A DNA stretch of 25,079 bases from CAZEFK01 sp964511405. Lineage in GTDB: Bacteria; Pseudomonadota; Alphaproteobacteria; Elsterales; Elsteraceae. This document shows positions 7,362-14,808 of the stretch, piece after piece. The translations under genes were made by a program, and so were the position numbers. Positions within the stretch are counted from its first letter, which is position 1; the number at the start of each line of letters is the position of its first letter. Location of the stretch: contig CAZEFK010000109.1 in assembly GCA_964511405.1 (NCBI GenBank), positions 1-25,079 of the forward strand. The letters run 5' to 3'. Under the pieces are notes generated by a model. It was given only the letters and a program-made list of their open reading frames with translations, was not told where the DNA came from and did no database searches.

Positions 7362-8105
7362 CTATTTCAGGTAGTCGACCAGGACCTTGCCGAACGGCAG
7401 GGTCAGGTCGGCGATGAAGTGGCGGCCGCCCAGCACCCGCCGCACGGGCAGGTCGGCGACCGGCGCGTTGACATGCGGGATCAGATGCAACCGTGCCGGG
7501 CTGAGCCACGCGCCCTTGATGGTGATCTCGGTCAGCGCATAGATGACCAGCTGGCAGATCCCCGGCTTGCCGTCGGCGCCCGGGATGATCTTGAGGTTGA
7601 CCGCCTCCTTGGCCAGGCCTTTGCCGACGGCCTCGAGGCCGGCCGGGTCGACCTGGTGCTTGTAGGCCATGCTGCCCATGGCGACCAGCTGGCCGGCATA
7701 GTGCAGCGTGCCGGTCAGGGTATCGGAGCACACCTCGATCTTGGGGTTGGCGTACTTCTTGGGGAAGCCCCAGATCTCACGGCCGCCCGAGATCGGCGGC
7801 TCGTCGTCCAGGAACATCGACTGCACGAAATTGACCGGCCGGCCCTGGTAGGTGCAGGGGATGACCACGCCGCTTTCGGTATAGTCGCCGAAGCCCGAGC
7901 TGTCGGGCATCCGGATCCATTCATAGAGGACGGTGCCCTGGGGATTGGCCTCGAGCGGCTCCGGGACCGCGTGGCGCACTGCCGCCGGGTCGGACTCGTA
8001 GGAGATGATCACATATTCGCGATTGATGAAGCGGTAGGGCCCGCGCGGATAGCTTGGGCTTGCTGCCGGCATCGACGGCAGCTTGAGGATGTCGTCAGCT
8101 TTCAT
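7362..8105 (-). CDS. Acetoacetate decarboxylase
   Basis: The protein has 247 residues. It has the complete active site of the family: Arg29 (PRGPYRFINRE), Glu62 (LYEWIRMPDSS), Glu77 (FGDYTESG) and the lysine pair GFPKK (K116 as the Schiff-base lysine, K117 as its pKa-lowering neighbour), one residue shifted from clostridial numbering. It catalyses acetoacetate to acetone plus CO2, or handles a related beta-keto acid; the symbol adc would apply if activity is confirmed. It lies 20 bp downstream of the patatin gene and 21 bp upstream of the degenerate paralogue, so all three are probably one transcript. The context suggests ketone-body or polyhydroxybutyrate-related lipid metabolism, which is inference. 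Confidence 0.88.
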   Translation of the reverse strand: MKADDILKLPSMPAASPSYPRGPYRFINREYVIISYESDPAAVRHAVPEPLEANPQGTVLYEWIRMPDSSGFGDYTESGVVIPCTYQGRPVNFVQSMFLDDEPPISGGREIWGFPKKYANPKIEVCSDTLTGTLHYAGQLVAMGSMAYKHQVDPAGLEAVGKGLAKEAVNLKIIPGADGKPGICQLVIYALTEITIKGAWLSPARLHLIPHVNAPVADLPVRRVLGGRHFIADLTLPFGKVLVDYLK

Positions 8106-8125
8106 CAGTGATGCCCCCGGGTGGC

Positions 8126-9205
8126 TTAGAAGTAGGTGTCCATCAGATCGACGGTCGAATCCGTGCCGATCATATCGAAATTGCGTTGCAGCCAGCGGTC
8201 GGCCGCATCGCGTCCGACCTGGCGCAGATATTCGAGGAACTCAGGGTCGGCGTTGAGCTTGGTCGAGGCCCCGAGCTCGTTCATCTCGGCCTCGGCCTCG
8301 ATGAGATGGATGTTGACCTTCTTGTAGCTGGCAGGGTCGAGCTGCCCCGCATCGATCAGATGCGACACGAACTGCACCGCCCGCATCTCGCGCATCAGGC
8401 TGGAGTTGAAGCTGATCTCGTTGACCCGGTCCATGATCTGGCGGGCGGTCTTCGGCAGCTCCTGGCGGTGCAGCGGGTTGATCTGGATGATGATGATGTC
8501 CTTGGATTCGCAGCTGTAGATCAGCGGGAACAGGGCCGGGTTGCCCATGTAGCCGCCGTCCCAGTAGTGCTCGCCGTCGATTTCGACGGCATGGAACATG
8601 AACGGCAGACAGGCCGAAGCCAGCAGCACCTCGGTGCGCATCTCGGGATTGTCGAAGACCCGGATCTTGCCGGTCCGCACGTTGGTCGCCGAGACGTACA
8701 GCTTCATGCCGTCGGTGCTGCGCAGCGCCTCGAAGTCGATCGCCTTGCGCAGGATCGGGTCAAGCGGGTTGTGGCCGGCCGGGTTGAGCTCGTACGGCGA
8801 AAGGAGCCGGCTCAACAGGTCGAAGGCCACGAAGCTCGGCGAGTAGTCCAGCTTCCAGCCGCCCATCCACTTGTCGATGAACGACTGCTGCAGCATCGAG
8901 TAGCGGGCGGCTTCGGCCATGCTGCGCCAGAAATTGTCCAGCGAGGCGCGGGCGCCCGGGCGGCCGTCGCGCGCGAAGCCCGACACCAGGGCGGCGCCGT
9001 TCATGGCGCCGGCGCTGGTGCCGCTGATGCCTTCGATGGCGATGCGGTCGTCCTCGAGCAGCCGGTCGCACACGCCCCAGGTGAAGGCGCCGTGCGAGCC
9101 GCCGCCCTGAAATGCAAGGTTGATGCCCTTGACCGTTTTAGGGCGCGTGCGGCCGGGAGCCGCTGCGGCCCGCGGCGCTTGGGTTGAGCCGTTTCGTGGT
9201 GCCAT
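8126..9205 (-). CDS. Patatin-like phospholipase family protein
   Basis: The protein has 359 residues from the ATG at 9205, chosen because GAGG lies 6 nt upstream; a frame extension to 9271 is possible but is Arg-rich and unlike the family. The patatin fold is shown by the oxyanion glycine loop LAFQGGGSHGAF (residues 31-41), the nucleophile elbow GTSAGAM (S64) and the catalytic aspartate in WDGGYMGN (D216), giving the Ser-Asp dyad. There is no signal peptide, so it is cytoplasmic or peripheral. Such proteins hydrolyse lipid acyl esters. It is first in the operon with two acetoacetate decarboxylase paralogues, pointing to turnover of lipids or storage polyester, though the true substrate is unknown. 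Confidence 0.88.
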   Translation of the reverse strand: MAPRNGSTQAPRAAAAPGRTRPKTVKGINLAFQGGGSHGAFTWGVCDRLLEDDRIAIEGISGTSAGAMNGAALVSGFARDGRPGARASLDNFWRSMAEAARYSMLQQSFIDKWMGGWKLDYSPSFVAFDLLSRLLSPYELNPAGHNPLDPILRKAIDFEALRSTDGMKLYVSATNVRTGKIRVFDNPEMRTEVLLASACLPFMFHAVEIDGEHYWDGGYMGNPALFPLIYSCESKDIIIIQINPLHRQELPKTARQIMDRVNEISFNSSLMREMRAVQFVSHLIDAGQLDPASYKKVNIHLIEAEAEMNELGASTKLNADPEFLEYLRQVGRDAADRWLQRNFDMIGTDSTVDLMDTYF

Positions 9206-9241
9206 GCTGCGCCTCGATCCTCTGCCGCTGCGGGCGCGCGG

Positions 9242-9259
9242 CGCAGGGGAGCCCCTGCG
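9242..9259. promoter_or_regulatory. 8-bp inverted repeat upstream of the patatin gene
   Basis: CGCAGGGG and CCCCTGCG flank a 2-bp centre, 37-54 bp upstream of the patatin start. It may be an operator in the region shared with the divergent glycosyltransferase. The regulator is unknown. Confidence 0.3.
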
Positions 9260-9269
9260 GTCGCCGCCC

Positions 9270-9282
9270 ATCGTCTGACGAT
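9270..9282. promoter_or_regulatory. 13-bp palindrome in the divergent region
   Basis: ATCGTC-T-GACGAT is a palindrome with one central base, 11 bp from the preceding inverted repeat. It lies just before a short AT-rich patch (ATTTATTGCT) that could hold a promoter for either direction. Confidence 0.3.
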
Positions 9283-9380
9283 TTATTGCTAGCCGCGAAG
9301 GGCCTCCCCCGGATTATTCGCACAAAAGTCCGGCCATGGGCTAAGGGATTCGCCGCGGGGGGCGGAAAGAGGAGAGGGCA

Positions 9381-9488
9381 GTGCGTGATTTCCATGTCGG
9401 CGGCCAGGCGATCTGGATCGACCACGCCGGCGGCACCTTGGTCGGCGGCTCGGATCCGCGCAAGGACGGCTGCGCGCTGGACTACTGA
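9381..9488 (+). pseudogene. C-terminal remnant of gamma-glutamyltransferase
   Basis: A 35-codon frame from GTG 9381 to TGA 9486-9488 ends in GGSDPRKDGCALDY, preceded by a beta-strand-like GGQAIWIDH. This is the hallmark C-terminus of gamma-glutamyltransferases (SDPR-x-DG-x-A-x-x-Y). The remaining roughly 500 residues are missing; an in-frame TAA at 9342-9344 closes the frame upstream. The frame has by chance or selection a ribosome site (GGAG, 6 nt before GTG), so it might still be translated as a small leader peptide. Its stop is 4 nt before the TTG start of the glycosyltransferase, suggesting that the two genes were once an operon whose 5' part was deleted. Confidence 0.65.
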
Positions 9489-9492
9489 CGCC

Positions 9493-10641
9493 TTGAAGAT
9501 CTCGGTCGTCATTCCGACCCGGCAGCGGGCGGCGACGCTGGGCAGCACGCTCCGCACGCTGTCGCCGCCGCCGGACGGCTTGGCGGTGGAGGTCGTCGTC
9601 CACAACAACGGCGCCGACCCGGCGACGCGCGCCGTCGCCGAGGCCTTCGCCGGCTTGCCGCTGGCCTATGCCGAGACCGCCGCCGACCTGCCCATGGCCG
9701 ACAACTGGGAGGCGGCGGTCGCCCGCGCCACCGGCGACTATGTCATCGTGATCGGGGACGACGACGGCCTGACGGCTGACTTCTGGCCGGTGGCCGCGAC
9801 CGTGCTCGGCCAGTACCGGCCGGCGCTGCTGCACTGGGAGGCGGCTGCCTATGGCTGGCCGGACTGCCGGGTGCCGGGCTATCGCAACCGGCTGATCCTG
9901 CCGCAGCCCTGGGATCCGGCCGCGGTGGGCTGGCGCCCGTCGGCCGAGACGATCGCCCGCATCTATGCCTGGCAGAGTCCGGCGGGCCGTGCGCCGTCGA
10001 TCTATCATGGCCTGGTCGCGCGGCCGCTGATCGAATCAGCCCGCGCCCGCTTCGGCCGCTATTTCCTCAGCGCCGTGCCGGACATCGCGGCGGGCGTCGT
10101 CAACGGCGTGCTCAGCGACCGCTATCTCTATTGTTCGCGGGCGCTGTCGATCGGTGGATCATCCGGCGCGAGCACCGGCGGCATCTTCGCCCACGCCGGC
10201 AGCGCCGACAGCCAGGCGCTGCGCGCCCAGTTCCTGGCCCGACGGGCGCCGGGGCGGCTGCTGCCGGATGAGTCGCCGCGGCTGATGACCCTGCTGCTGG
10301 CCGAGACGCTGATCGAGGTGGCGGAGCGCGTGGCTCCCGACGAGGCCCTGCTCCAGCTGAGCCGGCCCGGCCTGGTCGCGGCGCTCCTGGGCAATGCCTG
10401 GCGCGACCCCCACGATTACAACGAGGCGCTCAGGGTTGGCCGGCAGCTGGCCGAGCGCTTCGGCATCGGCATCAACTGGGACCGGGTGCCCCCGCGGCCG
10501 GCGGCCGACTTCGCCGTCGACCCGGGCTATGCCCAGGGCGACGACGGGATCTGGCGGCTGACCGTCGACTGCGCCCCGATCGGCATTGCCGATGTCCGGG
10601 GCGTCGCGGCCCTGATCGAGGCCCTGACCGGCCGGCGCTAG
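9493..10641 (+). CDS. Family 2-like glycosyltransferase (GT-A fold)
   Basis: The protein has 382 residues from a TTG at 9493. That start is chosen because KISVVIPTRQRAATL directly after it is the classic first strand of a GT-A enzyme, and the frame upstream is only a shadow of the gamma-glutamyltransferase remnant. The nucleotide-sugar site is indicated by VVVHNNG (about 33-40), DLPMADNWEAAVARATGDYV and the metal-binding acidic cluster VIGDDDGL (D89-D91). No membrane segment is visible. The sugar and acceptor cannot be told. No Shine-Dalgarno precedes the TTG closely, so translation may depend on coupling to the remnant frame ending 4 nt upstream. It converges on the type I ABC transporter gene with a 9-bp gap. 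Confidence 0.8.
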   Translation: MKISVVIPTRQRAATLGSTLRTLSPPPDGLAVEVVVHNNGADPATRAVAEAFAGLPLAYAETAADLPMADNWEAAVARATGDYVIVIGDDDGLTADFWPVAATVLGQYRPALLHWEAAAYGWPDCRVPGYRNRLILPQPWDPAAVGWRPSAETIARIYAWQSPAGRAPSIYHGLVARPLIESARARFGRYFLSAVPDIAAGVVNGVLSDRYLYCSRALSIGGSSGASTGGIFAHAGSADSQALRAQFLARRAPGRLLPDESPRLMTLLLAETLIEVAERVAPDEALLQLSRPGLVAALLGNAWRDPHDYNEALRVGRQLAERFGIGINWDRVPPRPAADFAVDPGYAQGDDGIWRLTVDCAPIGIADVRGVAALIEALTGRR

Positions 10642-10650
10642 CCTAACCGA

Positions 10651-12891
10651 TCAGTGCGCCGCCATGTTCATGGTCTGCTGGCGCCACAGTTGCTGGTAAA
10701 TCTTGCAACGGCCGAGCAGTTCCTGATGGGTGCCCTGGTCGACCACCTTGCCCTGGTCCATGACCAGGATGCTGTCGGCCTCGACCAGCGCCGAGAGCCG
10801 GTGCGAGACGATGATCATGGTCCGGCCCTCGGCGATGCGGTGCAGGTTGGCCTGGATGATCGCCTCGCTCTCGGCGTCGAGTGCGCTGGTGGCCTCGTCG
10901 AAGATCAGGACGCGCGGCCGGCAGATGAGGGCGCGGGCGATGGCCAGGCGCTGGCGCTGGCCGCCCGACAGGTTGGCCGAGCCCTCCTCGAGCAGGGTGT
11001 CGAAGCCGCGCGGCAGGCGCTCGATGAACTCGTCGGCGCCGGCCATGCGGGCCGCCTCCATGATCTCTTCGAAGGTGGCGTCGGGCTTGCCGGCCGAGAT
11101 GTTGTCGCGCACCGTGCCGCGGAACAGGAAGCTGTCCTGCAGGACCACGCCGGTAACGCTGCGCAGATGCTGCAGGTCGAGCTCGCGCAGGTCGTACTGG
11201 TCGAGCTTGATCTGACCGGCATGGACCTGGTGCAGCGCCTGGATCAGGCGGGTGACCGTGGTCTTGCCCGAGCCGCTGCGGCCCATGATGCCCAGGATCT
11301 TGCCGGCCGGGACGTGGAACGACACGTTGTCGAGGGCGAGCGGCAGGGTCGGCAGGTAGCGGAAGCTGACGTTCTGGAAGCTGACCGCGCCCTGGATCGG
11401 CGGCATCGCGCCGCGCGGCGCGCCTTCCGGGCGCTCCGAGGGCGTGTTCATGACGCCGCTCAGCATGCGCACCGACAGCGCCGTCTCCTGATATTGGTGG
11501 ATCAGCCCGACCAGGCCGATCAACGGTCCCGAGACCCGGCCGCTCAGCATCTGGAACGCGATCAGGCCGCCGATCAGCAGCCGGCCTTCGAACACCAGGT
11601 GGGCGCCGTAGGCGACGATCGTCGCCTGCATGAACTTGTCGAGCATGCCGACGATGCTGGAGCCGATCGCCGAGATCTTGCCGACTTCGTAGCGGGTCTT
11701 GACGGCGTTCATGACCCGGCGGTTCCACTCGACCCGCTGGCGGGCATCCAGCGACAGCGACTTGACCGTGCGGATGCCCTGGATGGTCTCGACCAGCAGC
11801 GACTGCTGCGAGCTGTCGGCCTCGTACAGCTTCAGCAGCCGCCGCTTGAAGGGCGGCACCATGGCCAGCAGGATGCTGGCGATGAGCGCCGTATAGACCA
11901 GAACGATCAGGCTGAGCTCGCCGCTGTACATCAGCATGACCGGGAAGAAGATGAACAGCGCCACCATGTCGAGAAAGGTGAAGAACAGCCGTCCGGTCAG
12001 GAATTCGCGGATGCTGCCGGTCGAGCTCATGTTCTTGACCAGCACGCCGGCCGAGGCGCGCTCGAAGAAGTCCATGGGCAGCGACAGCAGGCGGCCGAAG
12101 GTGCGGCTGGTGATGCGGGTGTCGATCTTGTTGGTGGCCAGCAGCACCATGTAGTTGCGGATGTAGCCGAACATGGCTTCCAGCAGGATCGCCACGCCCA
12201 CGCCCACGCCCAACACGTTGAGCGTGTTCATGGCGTGGTGGATCAGCACCTTGTCCAGCACCAGCTGGGTGAACATGGGCAGCGCCAGGCCCAGGAAGGT
12301 CAGGAAGATCGAAGCCAGGGCCACGTCGCGGAACATGGCCTTCTGGCGCAGGATTTCGGGGATGAACCAGCGCAGGCCGAAGGGCTGGGTGGCGTCCTGC
12401 AGGGGATAGCGCCGGCGCAGCATGATCACTTCGCCGTTGGACATCGCGTCCCAGGCCGGCAGCGCATGGCCGATGAAGCCCATGTCCATGCGCTGCGGGT
12501 CGCGCACCACGGCGACGCCGCCCTGCGCGGTCGGGGTGATGCCGCACAGGACCACGGCACCGCCGCGCTTGAGCGGCGCCACCGCCGGATACCAGGCGGT
12601 CCACTTCTCCAGGGGCTTGCCGCGAAGCTTGCGCACCTTGGCGACCATGCCGATGTCGCGCGCCACCTTGCGGATCTGCCGCGCGGTCATCCAGTCGCCG
12701 ATCTTGTGGCGCTTCTGCAGCGCATCGGGGTCGACCGGCAGGCCATGGTGGCGGGCCACCATGACCAACGCGATGAAGGCGCTGCCCGGCATCGGCTCCG
12801 GTGCCGCGGGTGCGGTCGGCAGCGGTTCGGGCTGCCCGACGTCGGCGCTCGGCAGGGCTGCCGGGTCGCGGGGCTCGGTCTCGTCGGCCAT
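10651..12891 (-). CDS. Type I secretion ABC transporter (permease-ATPase with C39-like domain)
   Basis: The protein has 746 residues from the ATG at 12891; a longer frame to 13005 adds an Arg/Pro-rich stretch judged non-coding. The N-terminal 150 residues resemble a C39 peptidase fold, but where the protease has its catalytic Cys this has Ser/Ala (PGSAFIALVMVARHHG), the state of the C39-like domains of HlyB-type exporters that bind rather than cleave cargo. A six-helix membrane domain follows (about 175-450), then the ATPase: Walker A GRSGSGKTT (K543), signature LSGGQRQRLAIARAL, Walker B VLIFDEATSALD (D665, E666) and the switch His in IIVSHRLSAL. It should export an unfolded RTX-type protein with a membrane fusion protein and an outer-membrane channel, neither of which is in the window. 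Confidence 0.88.
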   Translation of the reverse strand: MADETEPRDPAALPSADVGQPEPLPTAPAAPEPMPGSAFIALVMVARHHGLPVDPDALQKRHKIGDWMTARQIRKVARDIGMVAKVRKLRGKPLEKWTAWYPAVAPLKRGGAVVLCGITPTAQGGVAVVRDPQRMDMGFIGHALPAWDAMSNGEVIMLRRRYPLQDATQPFGLRWFIPEILRQKAMFRDVALASIFLTFLGLALPMFTQLVLDKVLIHHAMNTLNVLGVGVGVAILLEAMFGYIRNYMVLLATNKIDTRITSRTFGRLLSLPMDFFERASAGVLVKNMSSTGSIREFLTGRLFFTFLDMVALFIFFPVMLMYSGELSLIVLVYTALIASILLAMVPPFKRRLLKLYEADSSQQSLLVETIQGIRTVKSLSLDARQRVEWNRRVMNAVKTRYEVGKISAIGSSIVGMLDKFMQATIVAYGAHLVFEGRLLIGGLIAFQMLSGRVSGPLIGLVGLIHQYQETALSVRMLSGVMNTPSERPEGAPRGAMPPIQGAVSFQNVSFRYLPTLPLALDNVSFHVPAGKILGIMGRSGSGKTTVTRLIQALHQVHAGQIKLDQYDLRELDLQHLRSVTGVVLQDSFLFRGTVRDNISAGKPDATFEEIMEAARMAGADEFIERLPRGFDTLLEEGSANLSGGQRQRLAIARALICRPRVLIFDEATSALDAESEAIIQANLHRIAEGRTMIIVSHRLSALVEADSILVMDQGKVVDQGTHQELLGRCKIYQQLWRQQTMNMAAH

Positions 12892-13049
12892 TCGGATGCG
12901 GTTCCCACTGTTGGGCCGGCGCTGCGGCTCCGGTTCAGCTGGCGGTCGGCGGCAGGCGCCAGTCCGACGGCGGGGGTGCGCGGTCGGGGTTCGGCTCCGC
13001 GACACCAGTGACAGTGCTACATTGGTTCGGGGCCGTGCGGCAAGGTCCG

Positions 13050-13069
13050 CGGCAGCGCAGCCCCTGCCG
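13050..13069. promoter_or_regulatory. Dyad CGGCAG-N8-CTGCCG, possible enhancer site
   Basis: Perfect 6-bp arms separated by 8 bp, centred about 120 bp upstream of the transcription start predicted from the -24/-12 element. That distance suits an upstream activating sequence of a sigma-54 activator. The activator is not identified. Confidence 0.3.
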
Positions 13070-13128
13070 AGGCAATCGACGGCGGCGGCGCAACCGGCCT
13101 AGGATCAAGCAGGAACGACAACGCTCGC

Positions 13129-13148
13129 GGCCGATGGGCGCATCGGCC
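13129..13148. repeat. 8-bp stem hairpin GGCCGATG/CATCGGCC
   Basis: Perfect inverted repeat with a 4-nt loop, 8 bp upstream of the -24/-12 element. It could be a regulator site or simply a GC-rich palindrome. Confidence 0.35.
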
Positions 13149-13156
13149 CTGCCGGC

Positions 13157-13172
13157 TGGCGCAAAGCTTGCT
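13157..13172 (+). promoter_or_regulatory. Sigma-54 (-24/-12) promoter candidate for the peptide importer operon
   Basis: TGGCGCAAAGCTTGCT matches the RpoN consensus TGGCAC-N5-TTGCW at all positions but the A of GGCAC, with the invariant GG-N10-GC spacing. The predicted start of transcription near 13182 leaves a 26-nt leader containing the ribosome site GGGGAGG (13196-13202) and the ATG at 13208. Confidence 0.5.
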
Positions 13173-13207
13173 TGCGGACGGTCGCGGCGAAGATGGGGAG
13201 GGTCGGA

Positions 13208-14806
13208 ATGATCAGTCGTCTGTTGAGCGGCTTGGCGCTCGGCGCCATGGTAGCGCTACCAGCCTGGGCGCAGACTCCGAAGGACACGCTGGTGGTGGCC
13301 TGGAACCTGGACGCGGTCAGCACCCTCGATCCCGACCAGATCGGGGAGGTCGTGACCGACCGGATCATGAGCAATGTCTGCCAGTGGCTGGTGCTGTCCG
13401 ACATGGACGACCCGTCGAAGCTGATCCCGGGCCTCGCCGAGAGCTGGTCGGTGTCGCCCGACGGCCTCAAGATCACCTTCAAGCTCAAGGCCGGCCTCAA
13501 GTTTCCGTCGGGCAACCCGGTGACCGCCGACGATGCCGCCTGGTCGCTGCAGCGCGCGGTCTGGGTCAATTATTTCGTGGCCTCGAACCTGACCGAGTGG
13601 GGCTACACCAAGGACAATGTCGCCCAGCTGATCAAGGCGCTCGACGACCGGACGCTCGAGGTCACGCTGCCCGCGCCCTATCCCAGCCAGCTGATCCTGA
13701 GCGCGATCTTCGCCAATCGCGCCGCCTCGGTGCTCGACCGCAAGGAGGTCGAGGCGCACGCTGTCAACAACGACTATGGCAATGGCTGGCTGAAGACCCA
13801 TACCGCCTGCGCGGGTCCCTACCGGGTGCGCAGCTGGACCGCCAACGAAAGCATCGTCCTCGAGCGCAACGACGGCTGGACCGGCGGCCCGAAGCCTGCC
13901 CTGCGCCGGGTCGTGGTGCGGCACGTGCCCGAGGCGGCGGCCCAGCGCCTGCAGCTGGAGAAAGGCGACATCGATGTCGCCAAGCTGCTGACCAGCGACA
14001 ATCTGGACGCCCTGGCCAGCAATCCCGACGTCAAGATCCAGGTGGTCCCGGTCGCCGGCTACGACTATGTGACGCTCAATACGACCAATCCGATCTTCGC
14101 CAATCCCAAGGTGCGCGAGGCCCTGCGCTACCTGGTCGATTACCAGGGCCTGGGCCGGACGGTCATGAAGTGGTGGGGCGTGCCACGCGCGGCACTGGTG
14201 CCGCTGGGCTCGTTCGGCGCCCTGTCCAAGGAGGACGGCCTGCCGTTCAAGCTCGACCTCGACAAGGCCCGGCAGCTCCTGGCCGAGGCGGGCTATCCCG
14301 ACGGCTTCTCGGCCAAGATGATCCTGTCGCAGGTGTCGGCCTTCGACCCGCTCATCGCCCAGCACATCCAGGCCAATGCCGCCAAGGTCGGGATCAAGAT
14401 CGAGCTGGAGCAGCTGGCCCAGGCGACCCTGTTCTCGCGCGGCCGCTCGCGCGACTTCGACATGATGCTGATCGGATGGTTCACCAACTATGCCGATGCC
14501 CACGCCATGCTGTCGCGCCACGCCTACGACCCCGATCCCCGGCCCGAGGCCAAGCTGGTGGGCTATCCGGTGTGGCGCGGCGGCTGGCAGAATCTGGACG
14601 TGAACAAGCAGATCGACGCCGCCAAGATGGAGCAGGATCCGGCCAAGCGTGCCGCGATGTATGCCGACCTCCAGCGCACCCTGATGCATGAGGGGCCGTT
14701 CGTCTATCTGTTCCAGGAGACGGAGGTCGCCGCCGTTCGGACCTCGGTCAAGGGCTACAAGGAAAATGCCTTCCGCTTCGCCTATGACGCCGTGAGCAAG
14801 GATTAG
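13208..14806 (+). CDS. ABC transporter substrate-binding protein, family 5 (peptide/opine/nickel)
   Basis: The protein has 532 residues. The start at 13208 gives a clean signal peptide (MISRLLSGLALGAMVALPAWA, cleavage before QTPKDT) and has GGGGAGG 5 nt upstream; 12 extra upstream codons are unlikely. It is a periplasmic class C solute-binding protein: VAWNLDAVSTLDP at the mature start, LIPGLAESWSVSPDGLKITFKLKAGLKFPSGNPVTADD, and IFANPKVREALRYLVD are the usual family 5 blocks. There is no lipobox Cys, so it is a soluble periplasmic protein. It binds di- or oligopeptides or related compounds and delivers them to the downstream permeases. The next gene starts 2 nt after its stop. Confidence 0.92.
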   Translation: MISRLLSGLALGAMVALPAWAQTPKDTLVVAWNLDAVSTLDPDQIGEVVTDRIMSNVCQWLVLSDMDDPSKLIPGLAESWSVSPDGLKITFKLKAGLKFPSGNPVTADDAAWSLQRAVWVNYFVASNLTEWGYTKDNVAQLIKALDDRTLEVTLPAPYPSQLILSAIFANRAASVLDRKEVEAHAVNNDYGNGWLKTHTACAGPYRVRSWTANESIVLERNDGWTGGPKPALRRVVVRHVPEAAAQRLQLEKGDIDVAKLLTSDNLDALASNPDVKIQVVPVAGYDYVTLNTTNPIFANPKVREALRYLVDYQGLGRTVMKWWGVPRAALVPLGSFGALSKEDGLPFKLDLDKARQLLAEAGYPDGFSAKMILSQVSAFDPLIAQHIQANAAKVGIKIELEQLAQATLFSRGRSRDFDMMLIGWFTNYADAHAMLSRHAYDPDPRPEAKLVGYPVWRGGWQNLDVNKQIDAAKMEQDPAKRAAMYADLQRTLMHEGPFVYLFQETEVAAVRTSVKGYKENAFRFAYDAVSKD

Positions 14807-14808
14807 CC

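Larger units (their letters stand above)
12892..13207. other. Divergent intergenic region between T1SS transporter and peptide importer
   Basis: This 316-bp region carries the sigma-54-type promoter, two dyads and the ribosome site of the importer operon listed separately. Short open frames through it have no recognisable product. No convincing promoter was found for the minus-strand transporter. Confidence 0.5.

Noticed and set aside
9184..9492. N-terminal extension of the glycosyltransferase frame back to 9184
   Set aside because: The extension overlaps the patatin 5' end and is a shadow of the gamma-glutamyltransferase remnant; the GT-A fold starts directly after the TTG at 9493.
10654..13011. 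A 785-codon plus-strand frame opposite the type I ABC transporter
   Set aside because: His/Asp/Gln/Ala-rich antisense shadow with no domain; the minus strand carries all Walker and signature motifs.
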